DNA from: an uncultured Odoribacter sp. | Lineage (GTDB): Bacteria; Bacteroidota; Bacteroidia; Bacteroidales; Marinifilaceae | Assembly (NCBI GenBank): GCA_910578105.1 | Contig: CAJTPD010000001.1 | Coordinates: forward strand, 1 to 64,000 | Direction of reading: 5' to 3' | DNA: 64,000 bases | Part shown: one piece after another, positions 20,200 to 28,694 of the stretch | How the letters are laid out: each line of letters starts with the position of its first letter | Position numbering within the stretch: position 1 is the stretch's first letter | Made by a program: the position numbers and the translations under genes | The notes under the pieces: generated by a model | The model's database searches: none | The model's input: the letters and a program-made list of their open reading frames with translations, nothing else | Told to the model about the DNA's origin: nothing

Positions 20200-20931
20200 A
20201 TGATATTAAAAGCAGAACATTTAGTTAAAAAATATAAAAGCAGGACAGTTGTAAAAGATGTTTCCGTGCAGGTAGAGCAAGGTGAGATAGTCGGTTTATT
20301 GGGGCCGAATGGGGCTGGTAAGACTACTTCTTTTTACATGATTGTGGGGTTAATTACTCCGAATGGCGGTCGGATATTTTTGGATGATTTGGAAATAACG
20401 AAAGAACCAGTATACCGTCGCGCACAGGAGGGGGTTGGATATCTGGCACAGGAAGCTTCAGTTTTTCGTAGACTTAGTGTAGAAGATAATATTCGAACCG
20501 TCTTGGAGATGACGAAAATGAGTAAAGAAGAACAGAAGTTCCGGTTAGAAGAAATGTTAGATGAATTCGGATTACAACACATCCGGAAAAGCTTGGGAAT
20601 TCAGTTGTCTGGTGGTGAACGTCGCCGTACAGAAATAGCTCGTGCGCTTTCTATCCGTCCTAAATTTATTTTGTTGGATGAACCTTTTGCCGGTGTTGAC
20701 CCTATTGCGGTGGAAGATATTCAGAATATAGTACAAAAACTAAAGGATAAAAATATCGGAATCTTAATAACCGACCATAATGTACAAGAAACTCTGTCTA
20801 TTACAGACCGGGCTTATTTGCTTTATGATGGACGGATTCTACAAGCTGGAACTGCAGAACATTTGGCAGCCGACCCTGAAGTGAGACGGGTGTACCTTGG
20901 GAAAAATTTTGAATTGCGCCGGAAGAAATAA
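20200..20931 (+). CDS. lptB: LPS export ABC transporter ATP-binding protein LptB
   Basis: ATPase that powers extraction of LPS from the inner membrane with LptFG. The 243 residues match the family. Walker A is GPNGAGKTT (35-43), the Q-loop YLAQEASVFRRL is that of LptB (81-92), the signature LSGGE is at 136-140, Walker B ILLDE at 157-161, and the switch histidine is in ITDHNV. The LptB-type segment LDEPFAGVDPIAVEDIQ is clear. It has its own promoter (20150-20180) and a terminator (21037-21062), so it appears monocistronic, although it follows other envelope genes. Confidence 0.96.
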   Translation: MILKAEHLVKKYKSRTVVKDVSVQVEQGEIVGLLGPNGAGKTTSFYMIVGLITPNGGRIFLDDLEITKEPVYRRAQEGVGYLAQEASVFRRLSVEDNIRTVLEMTKMSKEEQKFRLEEMLDEFGLQHIRKSLGIQLSGGERRRTEIARALSIRPKFILLDEPFAGVDPIAVEDIQNIVQKLKDKNIGILITDHNVQETLSITDRAYLLYDGRILQAGTAEHLAADPEVRRVYLGKNFELRRKK

Positions 20932-21036
20932 ACGAAACGTATTATTTATTTGTGGAATGGTTAGGAAAAGAGAACAACTGTTGATAGGGTTATTCTTTAT
21001 AAGCTAACTCTTAGTATTATGGGGGTAGTGAGATAC

Positions 21037-21062
21037 TTAACTTCAAAAGTTAAACTTTTTTT
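21037..21062 (+). terminator. terminator after lptB
   Basis: TTAACTT (21037-21043) pairs with AAGTTAA (21047-21053), followed by AC and seven T. It ends lptB transcription before the tRNA promoter. Confidence 0.65.
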
Positions 21063-21072
21063 ATTCTCGTTT

Positions 21073-21104
21073 ATTGTTTCATTACAATTTCTTTTCTACA
21101 TTTG
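21073..21104 (+). promoter_or_regulatory. tRNA-Gly promoter
   Basis: ATTG (21073-21076), 20 bases, then TACATTTG (21097-21104). The tRNA begins 23 bases later, the expected distance for a short leader. Confidence 0.65.
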
Positions 21105-21127
21105 CGTCGGTTTTAGTTAGAAATGAT

Positions 21128-21200
21128 GCGATAATAGCTCAGTTGGTAGAGCGTTGGCTTCCCAAGCCGAAGGTCGCGGGTTCGAGCCCCGTTTATCGCT
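21128..21200 (+). tRNA. tRNA-Gly (CCC)
   Basis: All four arms fold: acceptor GCGATAA with TTATCGC, D arm GCTC/GAGC, anticodon arm TTGGC/GCCGA around loop TTCCCAA (anticodon CCC), and T arm GCGGG/CCCGT with loop TTCGAGC. The length is 73 bases with discriminator T; CCA is not encoded. Confidence 0.95.
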
Positions 21201-21206
21201 CTTTTG

Positions 21207-21242
21207 AATCAGTCACTTGTAAAGGTGACTGATTTCTGTTTT
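21207..21242 (+). terminator. terminator after tRNA-Gly
   Basis: A ten-base perfect stem, AATCAGTCAC (21207-21216) with GTGACTGATT (21225-21234), is followed by a T-rich stretch. Confidence 0.7.
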
Positions 21243-21297
21243 TAGATGTTTTGGATACTTGTTTAATTCCGGTTTAAACAAAGTATCTGAATCTCAA

Positions 21298-21329
21298 AAA
21301 AGAAAAAGCCAGCTATTTTTATAGCTGGT
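21298..21329 (-). terminator. terminator after tRNA-Pro
   Basis: Read on the minus strand, CCAGCTA pairs with TAGCTGG across a short A-rich loop and is followed by CTTTTTCTTTTTT. It lies directly after the tRNA-Pro gene on that strand. Confidence 0.7.
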
Positions 21330-21339
21330 TCTTTACTAG

Positions 21340-21413
21340 TCGGGGTGACAGGATTCGAACCTGCGACCCTCTGCTCCCAAAGCAGATGCGCTACCGGACT
21401 GCGCTACGCCCCG
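21340..21413 (-). tRNA. tRNA-Pro (TGG)
   Basis: Read on the minus strand: acceptor CGGGGCG with CACCCCG, D arm GCGC/GCGC, anticodon arm TCTGC/GCAGA around loop TTTGGGA (anticodon TGG), and T arm GCAGG/CCTGT with TTCGAAT. The length is 74 bases and CCA is not encoded. The acceptor stem has a C-A mismatch at the sixth pair. An overlapping plus-strand frame (MTGFEPATLCSQ...) is a well-known tRNA shadow. Confidence 0.95.
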
Positions 21414-21426
21414 TCAAAATCGAATG

Positions 21427-21457
21427 CAAAGATAAGATTTGAAATGAAATTATCCAA
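21427..21457 (-). promoter_or_regulatory. tRNA-Pro promoter
   Basis: On the minus strand TTG (21457-21455), 20 bases, then TATCTTTG (21434-21427). The tRNA 5' end is 14 bases downstream. Confidence 0.6.
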
Positions 21458-21834
21458 TTTTTTATTAGTTTTTTTATTTAAATTCTGGTTCTGTTTCGGG
21501 ATATGTATATATGTTTTATTTTCAGTGTGTTATAAGTTTAAAATGTATGCTTTGGAGTATTTATGAGCATTATGTTTTTTATAAGAAGAGAGTATTTTGT
21601 TGATTTAGCGTAATAGTCCATTCTACCGATGAAGAAGAAGTTGAAAAGTTTTAACGTGTATGTATATTATTCAAAAGATACATAAATTATTGCATGTCAG
21701 TGTATTATTAATATTTTTTGTACTGTTTTTAACTAACATGAAAATATCTACAGCGTTTATATAGTAAATAATTTTAATAGAAGGTGTATTCGATTACCGA
21801 CTATTTTAAATATTAATAATTAAAGATTTAGACC
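21458..21834. other. AT-rich intergenic stretch
   Basis: Between the tRNA-Pro promoter and the next gene I see no ORF of substance, no hairpin and no clear TAnnTTTG element. It presumably contains the promoter and leader of the charged protein at 21835. Confidence 0.4.
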
Positions 21835-22557
21835 ATGCAAACAAGTAAAAACATTCAAAACAATGAAGATTACCAAAACAAATTTAGTCAATTTTCTCAT
21901 TCAGGTTCATCCGTAGGTAATGAAAACTATAAAGGCCAACAATTGAACCGGGAACATTCTGATACTGTTCAGGCTGGGGAGCATAATTACCAATCAGATG
22001 AAACGCAATACGGTAAAATTCGGGAAAGTGAATCCGGTATGGGGTCTGTTGAAAAACGGGGTGAAAATTTGCGAAATAAAATAAATGACGGAGTCCGTAA
22101 TGCCGGAGAAAAAGTTAATGAATATACAGAACGTACTGAGAATAAGATAGGTGAGTGGGCTGATAAAGCAAAAAATAAAATGAGCGAATGGTCCGATAAA
22201 GCCAAAGACAAAGTAGATGATTTAATGGGTAAGAGCAATACTGAAAAGGCGGAAGAGAAGTATGAGCAAGCAGAGAAAAAGATGGACAAAGCCGAAAAAA
22301 AGATAGATAAGGCTCAAGAAAAATTTGCTAAAGGCTATGAGAATGATGGTTTGAGGAAAATGGAAAAAGCGGAGAAAAAAATGGATAAGGCGGAAGAAAA
22401 AATTAAGGATGCTCATGAAAAACTGAGTCAAGGGACTGATGCTTACACTTCTGCTGCTCATACCACTAATAATAGAGTGGAAGATTATAAAAAACAAGCA
22501 GGGAAAGGAAATCCTTTCGATAACAGGGATAATATACATCAAGGAAATATCCGTTAA
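21835..22557 (+). CDS. hypothetical charged, repetitive coiled-coil protein
   Basis: A 240-residue, very hydrophilic protein without signal peptide or membrane segment. The first 60 residues are rich in Asn, Gln, Ser and Gly. Residues of about 75-130 contain a repeated unit (EWADKAKNKM, EWSDKAKDKV). Residues of about 135-205 are a Lys/Glu/Ala helix with repeated KKMDKAEKKI/EEKI blocks separated by a second KGYENDGLRKMEKAEKKM unit. This style resembles LEA or CsbD/YtxH stress proteins, but no family is certain. It is followed after 55 bases by a small Lys/Ser protein, suggesting a pair. The promoter was not identified. Confidence 0.65.
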   Translation: MQTSKNIQNNEDYQNKFSQFSHSGSSVGNENYKGQQLNREHSDTVQAGEHNYQSDETQYGKIRESESGMGSVEKRGENLRNKINDGVRNAGEKVNEYTERTENKIGEWADKAKNKMSEWSDKAKDKVDDLMGKSNTEKAEEKYEQAEKKMDKAEKKIDKAQEKFAKGYENDGLRKMEKAEKKMDKAEEKIKDAHEKLSQGTDAYTSAAHTTNNRVEDYKKQAGKGNPFDNRDNIHQGNIR

Positions 22558-22612
22558 TCAGAGTTTCTGATGCCGGACTATATTTTTCTATTAAACAATA
22601 AAAAAATTAATC

Positions 22613-22765
22613 ATGAAAGAAGAAAGTAAAAAAACGAAGACCAGAAGTACTGCTTCCAGAAGCAGCGAAACTTCTAAAAAACGCACTACCAGTAAAAGTA
22701 ATGAAGGCAAGAGCGTACAAGCAAAATCTTCCAAATCAGGTCAAAGCAATAAGATGGAAAAATAA
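22613..22765 (+). CDS. small basic Lys/Ser/Thr-rich protein (50 aa)
   Basis: A 50-residue frame starting at ATG 22613 and ending TAA at 22765. The composition is extreme: nearly all Lys, Ser, Thr, Arg, Gln and Glu, with the pattern SKKTKTRSTASRSSETSKKR and no hydrophobic core. It is too short for usual ORF cut-offs but has the same codon style as the neighbour upstream and begins 55 bases after it. Such compositions suggest an intrinsically disordered, perhaps nucleic-acid-binding or stress-related peptide. The function is unknown. Confidence 0.5.
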   Translation: MKEESKKTKTRSTASRSSETSKKRTTSKSNEGKSVQAKSSKSGQSNKMEK

Positions 22766-23305
22766 ACCACAGAAGTTGCTTTTAAAGTTAGCTTGTATTA
22801 TTATTTCAAAGAAGAAAGAGTCCGGTATTTTAATACTGGGCTTTTTTTTGCAAGTAGGAATATTTGAAACGATACATATAGCTCCGGGATAATTTTGGGG
22901 CAGTCATCTTCTTCGTTTTCCAATGGCAAAGAAGAAACGACAAGCCATATTGCAATATGGTTAGGAATTGGTAAATTTGCCAATGGAGGACGATACACGA
23001 CACCCCGACCGATTATTACCGGAGGTGTAAAGAAAAACAGTTCACAGACGCCAAAGCTGTAAAACAAATCAGTCAACCGATATAAAACGTGTAAAACGAA
23101 ACAGAGAACCGTTTGCAACGGTGTAAATCAGATTAGTTAATCGCCCTCAAATCTGTAAACTATTTTTAGGGATAGTCACTTTTGCTTTTTCGCAACCACA
23201 CATCCGACTTTATCCATTGTAAAAACCAAGATAAAGTCCTTTGAATGGGCAAAATAATTGTCCTATTCGAAAATAACCGCTAACTTTGCCAAAAAATAAA
23301 GAAGC
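22766..23305. other. gene-free stretch with palindromes
   Basis: No supported gene. Three symmetric elements are visible: a perfect 16-bp palindrome CCATATTGCAATATGG (22945-22960), an imperfect ATTGGTAAATTTGCCAAT (about 22967-22984), and a hairpin ACCGTT/AACGGT (23108-23113 with 23117-23122). A long minus-strand frame at 22801-23118 has no recognisable domain. The base style resembles mobile-element DNA, and this may be the left margin of the foreign block that follows. Confidence 0.4.
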
Positions 23306-24739
23306 ATGACAGAAAAACTCATTGGCCGCGAATATGAATGTGACGAACTCAAACGTTGTCTGGAATCAGACCGTTCGGAACTTGTCATCGTGTATGGCCG
23401 CCGTCGTATAGGTAAGACATTCCTCATAGAGCAATATTTTGAAAAGCACTTTGACTTTTGGTTTGTCGGGGTACGTGGGTTGACGACCAAGAACCAGTTA
23501 AGAAGATTTGCCAAAGTCCTCAAAGGACATTCCGGTGTTTCAAGCTATCACTTTTCAGATTGGTTTGACGCTTTTGACGCATTACAGGATTATCTGGAGA
23601 GTCTGCCTGACGGCAAGAAGAAAGTCGTGTTTATAGATGAGATGCCCTGGATGGATTCAGGTCGTTCAAATTTTGTGGTAGCTTTAGAGAATTTTTGGAA
23701 CGGATGGGCAATGAGCTGTGAAAACGTGGTAATGATTGCAACAGGATCCGCTACTTCTTGGATGAGGGACAAGCTGGTCGGCAACAAGGGAGGTCTCCAT
23801 GCCCGTGTCACATGCCAGCTTCATCTTGCACCGTTTACGTTGCTTGAAACGGAGAAATATCTGGAAAGTCGGGAAATGTTTTGGGACAGGTATCAGATAT
23901 TGCAATCTTATATGCTATTGGGCGGGGTACCTTATTATTATAGTATTTTGTCACCGGAGAAAAGCCTGATACAAAATATCGACATCCTTTGTTTCAAAAA
24001 TGATGGCAAATTAAGGATAGAATTTGATGAGTTATATAACGCTTTGTTTGCAAATGCGGATTATTATATCGGTGTGGTCAAGGCGTTGAGTGCGCATAAG
24101 TCGGGATTGACATTTCAAGAAATCGCAAAAGCCATCAATTTGGAGGGTGGTAAACTGACCCGCGTGATTAAAAATCTGGAGCGTTGTGATTTTATAGAAA
24201 GATGGTCGCAATACGGTAACAAGAAGCGGCAGGCGATATTCCGCCTTACGGACTTCTATACTCTGTTTTATTATAAATTCATTGAACCGAATAATACCAA
24301 GGATGAACAATGGTGGAGCAACAATTTTGATTCACAAAGTGTCACGTCGTGGATGGGAATAAGCTTTGAACTGGTCTGTCTGCGGCATCATAATCAGATA
24401 AAGAAGGCACTGGGAATTGCCGGGGTTGGAACATCTGTTTCCACATGGCATTGCAAGCCTGATGAGAAAGAACAGATACCGGGGGCGCAAATAGACATGA
24501 TTATTGAACGGGCAGACCGTATAATTCATTTATGTGAAATGAAATTCTCAGAAGGTGTTTACCATATATCCCAAGACTACGAGAAAAAACTCCGTGAAAG
24601 AATGGGACTGTTCAGATACCTGACCGCCAACAAAAAATCTTTGGTGCATACATTTATAACGACTTATGGTGTCGCCAATGGCAAGCACAAGAGCATCGTC
24701 CACAGCGAGGTGGCGATGGATGACCTTTTTAATTCCTGA
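23306..24739 (+). CDS. AAA-type ATPase with DUF234 C-terminus
   Basis: A 477-residue cytoplasmic ATPase of the archaeal-type group common in Bacteroidales. Walker A is GRRRIGKT (31-38), Walker B VVFIDEMPWMD (107-117), and a sensor-like segment MIATGSATSWM follows. Residues of about 255-320 form a winged-helix segment (FQEIAKAINLEGGKLTRVIKNLE), and the C-terminal DUF234 region (about 330-477) contains a nuclease-like ISTWHCKPDE...GAQIDMII...CEMKFSE pattern, resembling a PD-(D/E)XK core. The role is unknown; such genes are often solitary and patchily distributed. It sits at the left of the atypical region. Confidence 0.8.
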   Translation: MTEKLIGREYECDELKRCLESDRSELVIVYGRRRIGKTFLIEQYFEKHFDFWFVGVRGLTTKNQLRRFAKVLKGHSGVSSYHFSDWFDAFDALQDYLESLPDGKKKVVFIDEMPWMDSGRSNFVVALENFWNGWAMSCENVVMIATGSATSWMRDKLVGNKGGLHARVTCQLHLAPFTLLETEKYLESREMFWDRYQILQSYMLLGGVPYYYSILSPEKSLIQNIDILCFKNDGKLRIEFDELYNALFANADYYIGVVKALSAHKSGLTFQEIAKAINLEGGKLTRVIKNLERCDFIERWSQYGNKKRQAIFRLTDFYTLFYYKFIEPNNTKDEQWWSNNFDSQSVTSWMGISFELVCLRHHNQIKKALGIAGVGTSVSTWHCKPDEKEQIPGAQIDMIIERADRIIHLCEMKFSEGVYHISQDYEKKLRERMGLFRYLTANKKSLVHTFITTYGVANGKHKSIVHSEVAMDDLFNS

Positions 24740-24838
24740 CGATTATAATGATTACAACAAGACTGCCTAACTTCGGTTGTTAGACAGCCTCATCTGAACT
24801 TTTGCAGTTATTTGTCAGAATATCACATAAGTCAAGTG

Positions 24839-25762
24839 CTATTTTGTGCGGTTTACCACATGGATGATTTTGCCTTCCTTATCAAGCAGATTCAGTCTGA
24901 GATTATTTTTGTCGGCAGTCAGGACTGAAAATCCGGGAGAATCGTTGCAGAACACAGTGCCGTCTATTTCTTTCGGAGTCCTTGTGAGAGAGCCGGATGT
25001 GTTGACCACATAGTCGATTTTTGAATCCGGACGTCGGATGTGCTGGTAATTATGGATATGACCGCATATATACATATCTACATTGTGCTTCCGCAGGATT
25101 GTATCCACTTTCTTCTGCATATCCGCACGTTCTGATTCCGACTTGTCGGTATAGGCGTATATGGGGTGATGACCGACCACCACAATCCAGTCTTCCGATG
25201 CCTCTCCCAGCGTTTTTTCAAGCCATTGCAACTGGGCTTCCGCATCCTGATTTGCCGCGTCGGGGTATGTATCGCTTTTTTTGCGATACTTGTCGATTAA
25301 GGGGGTGGTGTCAATGAATACAACTCCTACAGATGTTCCGCCGTCTTCAAACACTTTGAAATAATACCTTGCCGGCATTTTCCAACGGCGGGATATATCC
25401 GAATAGTCGATAACCGCCTGTGTGTTGCCGCGATATTCATGATTGCCACACACAGGATACCAGTTGACCATAAGCTCCGGATGGTCATAGATAAGCTCAT
25501 AGTTGGTTATCCACAACGGGTCGGTCACGCTTTCCACACCTCCGTAGTGATGTGTGTCGCCAAGAGCAAGAATAGCATCGGGACCTGTTTCTTCTGCAAT
25601 TCTGCCCATTGTTGCGGCAACGGGCTTCTGGTCATAGTACCCGTTGCGTCCGAGATCGGACACTACCATCAGATTTACATCGCCTTTGGCGATTTCACTT
25701 TGGGCTATGGCTCCCGTAGCTGAGATGAGAGCCAAAGCCGCGATAAATAATTTACGAATCAT
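24839..25762 (-). CDS. secreted calcineurin-like metallophosphatase (acid-phosphatase type)
   Basis: Probably releases inorganic phosphate from organic esters in the periplasm. The 307-residue protein has a signal peptide (1-20) and all metallophosphoesterase motifs: Asp36 (VVSDLG), GDTHH (68-72), GNHE (106-109), GHHP (197-200) and GHIHNYQH (234-241). The last of these, with a histidine pair and tyrosine, resembles purple acid phosphatase/TRAP enzymes. It is 13 bases downstream of the TonB receptor, so the two form an operon read away from the two-component system. The phosphate cargo around it supports a phosphatase role. Confidence 0.88.
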   Translation of the reverse strand: MIRKLFIAALALISATGAIAQSEIAKGDVNLMVVSDLGRNGYYDQKPVAATMGRIAEETGPDAILALGDTHHYGGVESVTDPLWITNYELIYDHPELMVNWYPVCGNHEYRGNTQAVIDYSDISRRWKMPARYYFKVFEDGGTSVGVVFIDTTPLIDKYRKKSDTYPDAANQDAEAQLQWLEKTLGEASEDWIVVVGHHPIYAYTDKSESERADMQKKVDTILRKHNVDMYICGHIHNYQHIRRPDSKIDYVVNTSGSLTRTPKEIDGTVFCNDSPGFSVLTADKNNLRLNLLDKEGKIIHVVNRTK

Positions 25763-25775
25763 TGTCCTTATAATC

Positions 25776-28526
25776 TTAGAATGTTACTTTTACTCCACCG
25801 TTGAGTTTCACGCCGTAATACTCTTGCTGCATCGTGTAGTCCTTGCTGCCTTGATAATAGCGGAGCGGCTGGTTCAGAAGGTTATTGCAGTCGGTATATA
25901 CGGTTATTTTCATTTTGCGACCGAATGTATAGCTGACGTTCAGGTCTAAATATTTCACGGCATCATAGTAACGGTCATAGAATGAACTTGCACCCATCTC
26001 GTCGATAAATGCCGAGGCGTAATTAAGAGAAGTTCTCGCCGAGAAGCCCCATTTATCGAAATAGAGCGACAGATTGGCGGTATGTTCGGGAGAACCGGGC
26101 AGGCTGAGACCTTTTTCGTTTTCACGACCCTCGAAATTGAAATCGGTAATGCGGGAACGGGTGTAGGTGTATGTCGCATACAGTCCGATACATTTCATCG
26201 CGGGTGTGATGAAACTGAAATCGCGCTGCCATACGGCCTCGACACCGAAAAGATTGGCATTGCCACCGTTTTTAGGCTGTGTGAACTTAGTCCATACAGT
26301 GCCCTGATATTCTTTGTTGTATGCCACTTCATCCACGATAAAGCCCTCTATTCTTTTATAGAAAATTCCTGCGGATACCAATCCGATTGACTTCCAGTAA
26401 TATTCAGCGTTGAGGTCAATATTGTGCGAAGTGGTTGCCTCAAGACCGGGATTCCCAATCTTTATTTCATTGTCGCCGCGTTTGATATTCATACCCGGAA
26501 CGAGAGCGGAATATTTTGGTCGGGATATGGACTGATTGTAGCCGGCTCTCAGCATGAAATCTTTGTTTATATCCCATTTCAAGAGTAATGAGGGAAGGTA
26601 ATTTATATAATTTGAAGTCTCAGGCTCGGTCTTTGAAACACGGTTCGATTCATCATCGTAATTTCTGCCTATGTAGCGCAGGGATGTGTTCTCAATGCGC
26701 AGACCGCCCATAAAGTTAAGGTTGTCGGAAAGTCTGGAGTCTATGCGCACATAACCCGAAGTAACATTCTCTCTTGCATGGAAATTGCCTGCAAGCTCTT
26801 CTGCTATCTGCTCGCGTTCAAATAGATTTGAATCATCCAGATTGAGAGAGCCGAGATACTCCTTGTCGACAAATGTTCCGGTCTGATACTTAGACGAATG
26901 CATAAAACGGTCAGTGCTTTGGTCTGTCGTATGAGCAAACGAAACAGCGTTAAAAGCCTTCTTGTCAAGCGGAGTGTATTCGTAATAATCAATATCCTTG
27001 TCTTTTGTCTTGTTTACGAACTTGAACCCGAATTTAATCTTTGAGTGCTCGCTGAGTGATGCTTTGAAATTCAAAGCCGCCTTGAAGTCCTGTTCTACTA
27101 TATCTTCCTGCTGCTGGGTAAGCTCTTTGAGCGAGAAATCATCATTCAGCGTCATGGAATATCCCTCATCGGGAGTGGCATATGGCTCTTCCGGATTGCT
27201 CAAATCGAAACTGAACCGCTGTGATTTCAGGCGATAGTCGATGTATCGTTCGTTCGGGCGTTCTTCGGTGGCACGAGCATATCCTAATTTCCAGTCCAAA
27301 TCAAGCACCCTTATTTTGTTTTCACCCCCCAGTGTGAAGTCCATTGTCCTCTGACGTTCGAGACGGGCATTACGCTCATCTCCCGAACCGCCTTTTGTCT
27401 GGACTCGCACATCTGCCTTCCCTTCGGGAGTAATGTCTTTGAGGGTGGTCCTGTAACGGTTTTCCCAGTCGTTGCGGTTGTTGAAAATACCTTTGAACCA
27501 AATCTTGTTGAAGTCATTGAATTTCCAGTCGATCGACAAAGAGTAGCTCTGACGCTCGCGGGTGACATAATACTGCCTTATCTGATAGTCATTGACATAG
27601 ATATTGCCGTTGTCATCTTTCTCCCAAATAAATTCCGTGTTGTAAGACCCGGCGGGAGCATGATTATAGGAGGCTGCAAGCATCACTCCGAAACGGTCGT
27701 CGAAAAAACGGTTTCCGAGAGTAAGACCGAAATTCATCTGCGCCTTGCGGCTTATCCAGTTGTAGCCAGTTCCCGCAACTGCTCCGACAGTGAATCTGTG
27801 CGGTGAATTTTTCGTGACAAGGTTGATGGAGCCGCCGATGGCATCACCGTCCTGATCCGGCATAAGTGTCTTGCTGACTTCTATTGAATGAATCATATCG
27901 GATGGAATCAGGTCGAGCTGCACGTTGCGTATGTCGCCCTCTGCCGACGGCAGTCTCGAACCGTTGATCGTTACCGAACTGAACTCCGCCGGAGTGCCGC
28001 GTACTTGACCGAAACGAGCCTCTCCCTGGTCATACTGCACATTTATGCCGCTTATACGCTTCAGCGCGTCCCCGATATTCGAGTCGGGGAACTTGCCGAT
28101 CTGGTCGGCAGATACCACGTTAGTTATGTTGATGTTGTTTTTCTGGGCATTTATCGCTCTATGTTGCCCGGAGAAAACGCCCGTCACCACCACTTCGTTC
28201 AACTCCTGTGATGTAACCGACATTACAATGTCGTCGATAGTCGATTCTTCCGAAACCACTATCGTTTTGCTTACGGGAAGAAAACCGATGTAGGTGACTT
28301 TCAGATTATGATTTCCCGATGACAGATCGGCAAACGAGAAAAAGCCGTCGATGTCAGTGACTGTCGACTGTTTGTTGCTGTCGATGATAACCACTGTACC
28401 CGGTAAAGGATTCTTCTTATTGTCGAGTACGCGACCTTTTAATAGTCCGATTTTAAGACTGTCTGCTGCAAACATGGTCAGACTTGAAGCAAGCACGACC
28501 AAAAATGTTGACATTACTTTTTTCAT
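25776..28526 (-). CDS. TonB-dependent receptor of the phosphate island
   Basis: A 916-residue outer-membrane receptor. After a signal peptide (about 1-20) comes a CarboxypepD_reg domain (about 27-105), the TonB box region (ELNEVVVTG, 112-120), a plug domain (about 125-240, with KFPDSNIGDALKRISGI) and a 22-strand barrel ending in phenylalanine. The plug style is that of the TonB-Xanth-Caul group rather than SusC, and no SusD partner is present. It is first in an operon with the phosphatase and has an operator-like motif in its promoter (28560-28586). Its ligand may be a phosphorylated compound or a metal needed by the phosphatase; that is inference. Confidence 0.9.
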   Translation of the reverse strand: MKKVMSTFLVVLASSLTMFAADSLKIGLLKGRVLDNKKNPLPGTVVIIDSNKQSTVTDIDGFFSFADLSSGNHNLKVTYIGFLPVSKTIVVSEESTIDDIVMSVTSQELNEVVVTGVFSGQHRAINAQKNNINITNVVSADQIGKFPDSNIGDALKRISGINVQYDQGEARFGQVRGTPAEFSSVTINGSRLPSAEGDIRNVQLDLIPSDMIHSIEVSKTLMPDQDGDAIGGSINLVTKNSPHRFTVGAVAGTGYNWISRKAQMNFGLTLGNRFFDDRFGVMLAASYNHAPAGSYNTEFIWEKDDNGNIYVNDYQIRQYYVTRERQSYSLSIDWKFNDFNKIWFKGIFNNRNDWENRYRTTLKDITPEGKADVRVQTKGGSGDERNARLERQRTMDFTLGGENKIRVLDLDWKLGYARATEERPNERYIDYRLKSQRFSFDLSNPEEPYATPDEGYSMTLNDDFSLKELTQQQEDIVEQDFKAALNFKASLSEHSKIKFGFKFVNKTKDKDIDYYEYTPLDKKAFNAVSFAHTTDQSTDRFMHSSKYQTGTFVDKEYLGSLNLDDSNLFEREQIAEELAGNFHARENVTSGYVRIDSRLSDNLNFMGGLRIENTSLRYIGRNYDDESNRVSKTEPETSNYINYLPSLLLKWDINKDFMLRAGYNQSISRPKYSALVPGMNIKRGDNEIKIGNPGLEATTSHNIDLNAEYYWKSIGLVSAGIFYKRIEGFIVDEVAYNKEYQGTVWTKFTQPKNGGNANLFGVEAVWQRDFSFITPAMKCIGLYATYTYTRSRITDFNFEGRENEKGLSLPGSPEHTANLSLYFDKWGFSARTSLNYASAFIDEMGASSFYDRYYDAVKYLDLNVSYTFGRKMKITVYTDCNNLLNQPLRYYQGSKDYTMQQEYYGVKLNGGVKVTF

Positions 28527-28559
28527 TGTGATTGTTGTTTATTGTTTTTGATTCACGAT

Positions 28560-28586
28560 GCAATATTCGGCAACTATTATTTCATG
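28560..28586 (-). promoter_or_regulatory. Pho-box-like operator/promoter, TonB-receptor operon
   Basis: On the minus strand CATGAAAT (28586-28579), ten bases, then GAATATTGC (28568-28560). The same spacing occurs before the PiT gene and the PhoU-like gene. TGATAA, 11 bp upstream of TGAAAT, forms an imperfect direct repeat. The receptor start codon is 34 bases downstream. Confidence 0.55.
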
Positions 28587-28694
28587 GGTTTATCAGATTT
28601 ATTTAGATTTTATGAAATAAATCGGGCTATTAAACTTTTATTAAATTTTTGATCCATAGGGCTGTATTTACCCGATTATTAGTAATTTTGCGGT

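Noticed and set aside
21345..21566. Open frame MTGFEPATLCSQSRCATG... on the plus strand
   Set aside because: It is the classic reverse-complement translation of a tRNA-Pro gene, annotated in many genomes by mistake.
22801..23118. Minus-strand frame of 105 aa in the gene-free stretch
   Set aside because: No domain, opposite to local gene direction and full of palindromes; it probably reflects noncoding DNA.
24760..24800. CTGCCTAAC/GTTAGACAG hairpin after the ATPase gene, as a transposon end or terminator
   Set aside because: One mismatch, no T-run and no matching copy at the other end of the region.
28611..28618. TATGAAAT on the plus strand between the TonB receptor and regulator genes, as a fourth operator for the two-component system
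   Set aside because: No -7 element at the distance seen for the other three, and no second repeat 11 bp upstream. Kept out of the operator set.
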